Assembly: GCA_000482145.1 (NCBI GenBank)
Contig: AUXH01000539.1
Span: 1-13,139 of the forward strand
Direction: 5' to 3'
Origin: Strigomonas culicis
Lineage: Eukaryota; Euglenozoa; Kinetoplastea; Trypanosomatida; Trypanosomatidae
DNA length: 13,139 nucleotides
A program made the translations under genes and the position numbers. The notes below the pieces were generated by a model. The model did no database searches, had not been told where the DNA came from, and saw nothing but the letters and a program-made list of their open reading frames with translations. Below are positions 8,939-13,139 of this stretch, in pieces (position 1 is the stretch's first letter; each line of letters begins with the position of its first letter).

Positions 8939-9949
8939 TCAAGGAGGGCTCTCGGGCGCCCGCCAGGCGCCCCCGAGCGCGACAAGGTAGACCTGGAGCA
9001 GCGGCAGGAGGTGCTGCCAGGCGACGGGGCAGTACCACCCCGCGAAGAGCGCGCCCACGCCCTCTTCACGCACCAGGGTGCACAGACAGTCCCACGCGCT
9101 GCTGTAGCGCAGCGCGCGGGCCGGCGGCGGCCGGAGGAGCGACAGCCGCAGGGTGAGCACCGTGAAGGGCTGGTGCAGCGCGGTGCACGCCGCGAGGAGC
9201 GCGACGAGCGCCGCCGGCAGCCACGCGCTGCGCGGCCCCATCCGGTCGCGCACCGCGACGAACAGCGGCTGCAGCGCGGCGCCGAGCCCGATGGCCAGGT
9301 AGCGGTTGCAGAGGTCCAGCTCCCAGCCGAGCGTCAGCCGCTCGCGCAGCGGCAGCTCCGCGCACAGGCGGCGCCAGACGTCACCGACGCTGCCGTAGCA
9401 GTAGCGCGGCGGGTCCGCCACGACGCCGCAGATGTAGTTCGTCGTGAGGAGGTTACGCACCGTCCGCAGCGGCAGCGTCGCCGCGGCGAGGTAGGGCGGG
9501 ATGAGCAGCAGGTGGAAGCGCGCCGGCACGCGGTGCACCGCGCGGCGCAGCAAGGCGATCAGCAGTGCATCCAGCACGCTCGTGCCGACCTGGAAGGCGA
9601 GCGACACCTTCGCGCCGCGCAGCAGCCCACCGAGGCCGCCGAGGCGGTGGTGCGCGGCCACGATGGCGGGGAGCTGTCGCTTTGGCGCGGCGGCCGTTTC
9701 CGTCGCTGCCGCTGCATCCTTCGCGGCCTCGCCCTCCACCGCGACCAGCTTCCCCACGCGCTCCACGACGAAGCTGGCGAGCGATGCCAGGACCCAGCGG
9801 GCAACGTGGGGCGCCAGGAGGAGCGCTACCGCCGCGAGCGGGACAGCGTCGCCCGCGCCCGCGCCGCCGCCGGACAGCGTCTGCGGCGGTGCCTCATCCG
9901 GGTCGGGGATCATGCTCTCTAGCACAGCGTCATTGTGTGGGGTGGCCAT
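8939..9949 (-). CDS. Highly divergent mitochondrial-carrier-like protein (336 aa)
   Basis: 336 aa, six possible membrane segments, and three recognisable carrier half-motifs. Repeat 1: VVERVGKLVAVEGE at 61-74, with RLGGLGGLLRGA (102-113); the usual proline is V61 or nearby. Repeat 2: LPLRTVRNLLTTNY at 159-172, where the acidic position is R162. Repeat 3: HQPFTVLTLRLSLL at 259-272, with T263 and T266 at the charged positions, then WDCLCTLVREEGVGALFAGW (286-305), the best preserved part. The spacing and the LLTTNY motif match the 340-aa neighbour, pointing to duplication and strong divergence. With all three matrix-gate charge pairs lost, normal alternating transport is doubtful. An Ala-rich insertion at 76-90 and a Pro/Gly-rich head are seen. 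Start: first ATG (9949) after a good acceptor. The alternative is an unrelated polytopic protein, which I consider less likely. Confidence 0.66.
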   Translation of the reverse strand: MATPHNDAVLESMIPDPDEAPPQTLSGGGAGAGDAVPLAAVALLLAPHVARWVLASLASFVVERVGKLVAVEGEAAKDAAAATETAAAPKRQLPAIVAAHHRLGGLGGLLRGAKVSLAFQVGTSVLDALLIALLRRAVHRVPARFHLLLIPPYLAAATLPLRTVRNLLTTNYICGVVADPPRYCYGSVGDVWRRLCAELPLRERLTLGWELDLCNRYLAIGLGAALQPLFVAVRDRMGPRSAWLPAALVALLAACTALHQPFTVLTLRLSLLRPPPARALRYSSAWDCLCTLVREEGVGALFAGWYCPVAWQHLLPLLQVYLVALGGAWRAPESPP

Positions 9950-10029
9950 GTCGCACTCTTCCTTTTTTTTTCTGAACTGTTCTTTTTCTTGTTTGCCTAG
10001 TTCTTTGTATTGCTCGATTGTACGTGCAG

Positions 10030-10060
10030 CTAGGCGGCAAGGAGAAGAGGGACAGACAGA
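10030..10060 (-). promoter_or_regulatory. Candidate trans-splice acceptor for the 336-aa gene
   Basis: On the minus strand CTGTCTGTCCCTCTTCTCC continues into TTGCCGCCTAG, with AG at 10031-10030. The leader of about 80 bases has a 9-A run (9971-9963) and no upstream ATG. Confidence 0.6.
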
Positions 10061-10202
10061 TGCACGTATGCCGTGTCAAACAGTCACACACACACGCTCT
10101 TTTTTTTTTTTTTGAAGTATCCTTTTGGGTCCGCCGGTTTGAAAAAAAAAATATACAAAAAAATGCGCAAGAACATTTTTTTTTTTTTTTGGTCCCTCTG
10201 CC

Positions 10203-11011
10203 TCACCGCCTGGCCAGTTTCGCTGGGATGAGTGTCAGCTCCTGCTGCGCCGTCATGTGGGCAAGCCCACACACCGGTGCCGCTGCCTCCCCCGGTGGCG
10301 GCGGCGCCACCACGAAGCCGTCGTACCGCAGCCCCTCCGCGCGGGGCAGTGCGCCACGACCACCTCCTCCAGCCGCGGGCAGCGCTCCAGCCCGGCGCCG
10401 CCCGCAGCGCGCCGAGGTCCGCGACGCGCGCGCACCCGCTCACACCCAGTTCCTCCAGCAGCGGGCACGCCGCGAAGGCGCGAGGTCGGCGACAGCAGCG
10501 CCACGCGCCGCGCGGAGGGCCGCCGCGCTGGTGCGCTCGTGGCAGCCCTGCAGCGCCGCCGCCCGTCCAGCTGCGCCACCGCCATGTTGGTGAGGTCCAG
10601 CGCGCGGCGGTGCGCGAGCGGCTCCGTGTCGAGGGGCGCCGCGCGGGGGCACGCGGCGGTGAGTCAGGAGAGGTCGGCCGCCGCACCGCCGTCCACCCAC
10701 AGCTCGAGCGGCGCGCGCTGGAGCCACTACTTGATGTGCCGCAGCGCCGCGCCCACCTCCGGGCCCCGCCGTCGGACCTGCAGGACACGGTGCGTGGCGC
10801 CATCCTCCGCGGCGCCGATGTCAGAGAGGAGCGGGTGGGCGGCGACCAGTTCGTTGAGCTGCGCGGGGGTGGCGAGGTGCTCCAGCGCGGTGCGCGCGAG
10901 GGGGTGGGCGGCCGCGACCGTGCAGCCGCCATTCCCCTCCGGCAGATAGGAGCAGACGAGCGCGAGTGTGGCGCTGTCGCACACGAGCGTGGGAGTTGGA
11001 TGCATACACAT
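10203..11011 (-). pseudogene. Decayed leucine-rich-repeat protein gene
   Basis: The reading frame opens at ATG 11011 (MCMHPTPTLVCDS) and meets a TAG at 10729-10727 and a TGA at 10666-10664, both continuing in frame into plausible protein (WLQRAPLELWVDGG, then LDLTNMAVAQLDG). From there the coding sense moves through all three frames: near 10560 to a frame with GCHERTSAAALRA, near 10480 to FAACPLLEELGVSGC, near 10390 to LERCPRLEEVVVAHC, and near 10345 to LRYDGFVVAPPPPGEA, ending at TGA 10205-10203. Each step equals loss of one base, mostly inside G/C runs. The repeating pattern of Leu with Cys-Pro and Gly-Cys pairs is that of a leucine-rich repeat protein, roughly 270 residues if whole. Function is unknown. 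It sits between two carrier genes on the same strand and keeps good splice signals, so it may still be transcribed. Sequencing error cannot explain both stops easily, but should be excluded. Confidence 0.75.
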
Positions 11012-11033
11012 ATTTCTCCTTACGCGCTCTCTT

Positions 11034-11056
11034 TTATTATTATTATTATTATTATT
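11034..11056. repeat. (ATT)n microsatellite
   Basis: About seven to eight ATT units. On the transcribed strand this is (AAT)n within the putative leader of the LRR pseudogene. Confidence 0.9.
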
Positions 11057-11167
11057 CTTACGTAGAATACACGGGTGTGGAGAGAGTAGGATTTATGGTA
11101 AAATACCGGTGGGAAGCACAAGCGCAAAGGAAAAGGAATTTTTCTTTCTTTCTCTTTTTTTCTTTTT

Positions 11168-11217
11168 AAGCAAAACAGCAACAACAACAACTAAGCAAAA
11201 CAGCAACAACAACAACA
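11168..11217. repeat. Two tandem copies of a 25-bp CAA-rich unit
   Basis: AAGCAAAACAGCAACAACAA plus five bases is repeated directly at 11168-11192 and 11193-11217, with only the final base or two differing. In transcript sense each copy is a T/G-rich tract ending in GCTT; the boundary between copies contains the AG at 11192-11191, a candidate splice acceptor. Confidence 0.85.
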
Positions 11218-11534
11218 GCAAGAAAAACAAAGCTAATGAATATATAGTAATACATGCAGTGTAAGATGAAAGAATAAGGTAATGGTAAAACAACAACATC
11301 CGCAAACAATAAAATAATACATTCACCATCGAATTGGTAAGGAGTGCGAAGTTCGAAAAGCAAAAAAGGGAAACGTATCGCAAGGGCGTGAAATGAGAAG
11401 AAAAAGGAGGAAAGAAAATGACCGCGACGACGACAATATCAACACCAAAAAACAATCCAAGGTCGAATCAACAACAAAAAAAAGAGGGGGAATAGATGCA
11501 GCAAAAGGTAAAAAAAAAGTAATAGTGTTATACC
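11191..11534 (-). promoter_or_regulatory. Long AG-free zone and candidate acceptors for the LRR locus
   Basis: On the minus strand no AG occurs from 11534 to 11235, about 300 bases with many T/C stretches. The first AGs are at 11234-11233 and, behind a better tract (GTTGTTGCTGTTTTGCTTAG), at 11192-11191. A third candidate lies at 11058-11057. None of the implied leaders contains an ATG before 11011. Confidence 0.5.
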
Positions 11535-11621
11535 CTCTCCCCTTTCCCCCTATCTTTCTCTCCTCTATAATAAGTACGCTGCTGCTGCTTGGTTTCTCCA
11601 CGTCTCTCCCCTCTCCGTTTG

Positions 11622-12968
11622 CTACGCGCGCGGAGCCGACCGCAGCAGCGCAACGACGGCGCCGGTGGCGTGGCGCACGGCCATGCGCACGACGCCGGCC
11701 AGCAGCGAGGAGGCCACGACGGAGGCGACGAACATGGGGAAGCCGCGGTAGAGCGACAGGAAGCCGTCCAGGTCGATCCCGCAGCGGATGTACTCGCGCA
11801 CCTCCTCATGAAAGAGATGCGTGCAGCTCTGCTCAATCAGATGGCACAGCGCGTCCGGGTCGTGCTCGTCGTCCGTGTCCTCGATGTACAGCTGCCGCTG
11901 GCTGCACTTGCTCTTCATCGTGCGCAGCGTCCGGTTGAACGAGTCATTCGTGATGGCGGAGTGGTGGTGCGGGTACGTCTGCTCCTCTTCCAGCCGCCGG
12001 CGCGCCTCCACCTCGAGCCGCTCGTACAGCCGTACGCGCACGAAGTGGGTGAAGGAGAAGTTCAGCACCGGGTACGTCAGCGCCGCGGAGAGGAGCGATA
12101 TGCCGATGGGGTACACATTGACCAGCAGCCACGCGCGCAGCGGAGATTTGCTCGCGCCGACGCGGTGGAAGAAGTAGCAGAACCCCTTCGCGTTCATGTA
12201 GTTCGAGATGATGCTCTCCGCCAGCAGCAGCGGGAAGAGCTTGTTGAAGAGGGAGCGCGTCGGGATCGTGCGGCACACGGCGCCAAAGATGTCCAGAATG
12301 CTCGAGAAGCGGGGCGCAAACGCGCACCCGTCCGCGACACCGACGGGGATGGCGAAGCTGCTGTTGGGGAGGTTGTTCATGTTGCGGTAGATGCTGTTGT
12401 TGTTCACAAAACTGCCACCGCCGTCGCCGCCGGTGAGGCTGCGGTTCGCGCTCACGCAGTCGCCGCTGGCGCGGCGGTGATCGAAGCTCCCCGGCTTCCC
12501 CTGGCCGGGAAAGAGGGGAGCGGGGGCATCGCTACGCCGCGGCAAATTTCGTGGAATGAAGTCCGTCGTCATGTTTGCGATGATAGTGTCCACGAGGACG
12601 CGGAGGGGAGAGCAGGCGACGCAGATGAGCGCGGCCTGCAGAATAATGGTCAGGAGGCCGCCCGACCGGCGGAAGGGCAGGCGGCGCAGCAGCGGGATCA
12701 CGCAGAGGCGCTGCAGCGCGGTCTGCATGACGCACGTGACGCCCACGTCGAGCAGCGCGCCGCGATAGAAGGACGCGATGCCGCCGCTCCGGTACAGAAA
12801 CTTGATGCTCCCCCACGTGCCGCCGAAGCCGCCCGGCGGCAGGATGCGCTCGTGCTTCAGGTCCTCCTCGACGGTCTGCAGCATCGCGATGCGGCGGAAG
12901 GGAGAGAAGACGAAGCGGCGGATGGCGCTCCCTAGCTCAATATTCAGATCATCGAGGCAGAAGAGCAT
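11622..12968 (-). CDS. Divergent mitochondrial-carrier-family protein with long loop insertions (448 aa)
   Basis: 448 aa. Repeat 1: VFSPFRRIAMLQTVEEDLKH at 20-39, ILPPGGFGG (42-50) and GGIASFYRGALLDV (62-75), closely matching the first repeat of the 340-aa carrier (LPPxGFGG shared). Repeat 2: CSPLRVLVDTIIANMTTDF at 119-137, where the acidic position is R123. Repeat 3 is weak: TYPVLNFSFTHFVRVRLYER at 298-317, and DGFLSLYRGFPMFV at 401-414, with no charged gate. Inserted segments rich in Ser, Asn, Gly and Pro (about 142-220) and in charged residues (about 316-372, with EDTDDEHD at 363-370) enlarge it well beyond the usual 300 aa. Function unknown; membership of the carrier family is clear in repeat 1 and inferred elsewhere. 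Start: ATG at 12968, just after nine A residues; an upstream GTG at 12986 is not expected to serve. It is the first gene of the window in transcription order. Confidence 0.7.
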   Translation of the reverse strand: MLFCLDDLNIELGSAIRRFVFSPFRRIAMLQTVEEDLKHERILPPGGFGGTWGSIKFLYRSGGIASFYRGALLDVGVTCVMQTALQRLCVIPLLRRLPFRRSGGLLTIILQAALICVACSPLRVLVDTIIANMTTDFIPRNLPRRSDAPAPLFPGQGKPGSFDHRRASGDCVSANRSLTGGDGGGSFVNNNSIYRNMNNLPNSSFAIPVGVADGCAFAPRFSSILDIFGAVCRTIPTRSLFNKLFPLLLAESIISNYMNAKGFCYFFHRVGASKSPLRAWLLVNVYPIGISLLSAALTYPVLNFSFTHFVRVRLYERLEVEARRRLEEEQTYPHHHSAITNDSFNRTLRTMKSKCSQRQLYIEDTDDEHDPDALCHLIEQSCTHLFHEEVREYIRCGIDLDGFLSLYRGFPMFVASVVASSLLAGVVRMAVRHATGAVVALLRSAPRA

Positions 12969-12977
12969 TTTTTTTTT

Positions 12978-13036
12978 CTCGTTCACCGGGTGCGATTCAG
13001 CCGTTTAAGAGAGAGAGAGAGCGGGGTGATAAGGTC
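12978..13036 (-). promoter_or_regulatory. Candidate trans-splice acceptor for the 448-aa gene
   Basis: A CT-repeat tract (about 13022-13006 on the minus strand) is followed by the first AG at 12979-12978, giving a leader of only nine A residues before the ATG at 12968. There is no AG between tract and acceptor. So short a leader is unusual, so a farther upstream acceptor is possible. Confidence 0.5.
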
Positions 13037-13086
13037 AACAATGGTTAGTAGTAGTGGTCTCCTCTCTCTCTAATCCCTCTCTCTAT

Positions 13087-13089
<3 letters not shown>

Positions 13090-13139
<50 letters not shown>
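13090..13139. repeat. (GT)n microsatellite
   Basis: About 25 uninterrupted GT units run to the right edge of the window, preceded by a CT-rich block (13061-13085). As at the left edge, the window ends inside the repeat. Confidence 0.95.

Larger units (their letters stand above)
11012..11621 (-). other. Spacer: LRR pseudogene leader and 448-aa gene 3' UTR
   Basis: A 610-base AT-rich spacer. From low to high coordinates it holds an (ATT)n microsatellite, T/C-rich plus-strand blocks (11140-11166), a 25-base tandem duplication (11168-11217), a 300-base stretch without any AG in transcript sense (11235-11534), and a plus-strand pyrimidine block beside the 448-aa gene's stop. A 120-codon hydrophobic minus-strand ORF here reflects T-richness rather than a gene. 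Confidence 0.65.

Noticed and set aside
8703..9038. N-terminal extension of the 340-aa carrier, to ATG 8873 or beyond
   Set aside because: The extension translates homopolymers and the CT-repeat splice tract, and the best acceptor lies downstream of that ATG.
8744..9922. A plus-strand open frame of 392 codons opposite the 336-aa gene
   Set aside because: Antisense shadow of GC-rich coding DNA; composition is Arg/Gln/Ala noise and it begins in a splice tract.
10203..11011. Stop-codon reassignment or programmed frameshifting to keep the LRR gene functional
   Set aside because: The other genes end in TAA, TAG and TGA and have no internal stops, and four frame changes plus two stops are too many for recoding. 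Nuclear mRNAs of kinetoplastids are not U-edited.
11093..11455. A 120-codon hydrophobic minus-strand ORF in the spacer
   Set aside because: Its Leu/Val/Phe content comes from T-rich DNA and T/C splice tracts; it overlaps the AG-free zone and shows no motif.
11589..12935. A plus-strand open frame of 448 codons lying opposite the 448-aa carrier gene
   Set aside because: It is the antisense of a very GC-rich gene, has Arg/Ala/Val/Glu-rich composition without motifs, and every supported gene runs on the other strand.
12969..12986. GTG start for the 448-aa protein (and the GTG at 4180 for the kinase)
   Set aside because: Non-ATG starts are not expected in a trypanosomatid nuclear gene, and an ATG follows within a few codons in both cases. 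The 12986 GTG would also lie upstream of the proposed acceptor.

Overview
The window is almost certainly nuclear DNA of a trypanosomatid (kinetoplastid) flagellate. Seven protein-coding loci lie head to tail on the minus strand, none with an intron. Coding DNA is very GC-rich, while the spacers are AT-rich and full of homopolymers and microsatellites. Each gene is preceded on its own strand by a polypyrimidine tract and an AG, the layout of spliced-leader trans-splicing from a polycistronic transcript. One gene matches RET1, the mitochondrial U-insertion/deletion editing and guide-RNA-tailing enzyme specific to kinetoplastids. Another protein ends in Ser-Lys-Leu, the peroxisomal/glycosomal import signal. 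The genus cannot be fixed from this sequence; base composition suits the Leishmaniinae or Strigomonadinae better than African trypanosomes (inference).

In transcription order (right to left): a 448-aa divergent mitochondrial-carrier protein (12968-11622); a decayed leucine-rich-repeat gene with two stops and four frameshifts (11011-10203); a 336-aa highly divergent carrier-like protein (9949-8939); a 340-aa ADP/ATP-carrier-like protein (8702-7680); a 755-aa SLC9B/NHA-type cation/proton antiporter homologue (7151-4884); a 312-aa P-loop small-molecule kinase with a glycosomal tail (4171-3233); and a 917-aa RET1-type terminal uridylyltransferase (2809-56). Two commonly drawn start positions (GTG at 12986 and at 4180) are replaced here by the first in-frame ATG.

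Trypanosomatid transcription units usually mix unrelated genes, so neighbourhood says little about shared function. The exception is the three carrier-like genes, which look like a locally duplicated and diverged set: they share positions and short motifs but have lost, to different degrees, the charged matrix-gate residues of true ADP/ATP carriers. The other points most worth a second look are the replacement of the Asp-Asp ion-binding pair in the antiporter, the pseudogene's graded decay beside a well-formed splice region, and the unusual amino terminus of the RET1 homologue. I see no RNA genes, mobile elements, CRISPR arrays or strand switch. Both window ends fall inside dinucleotide microsatellites, as expected for contig ends.
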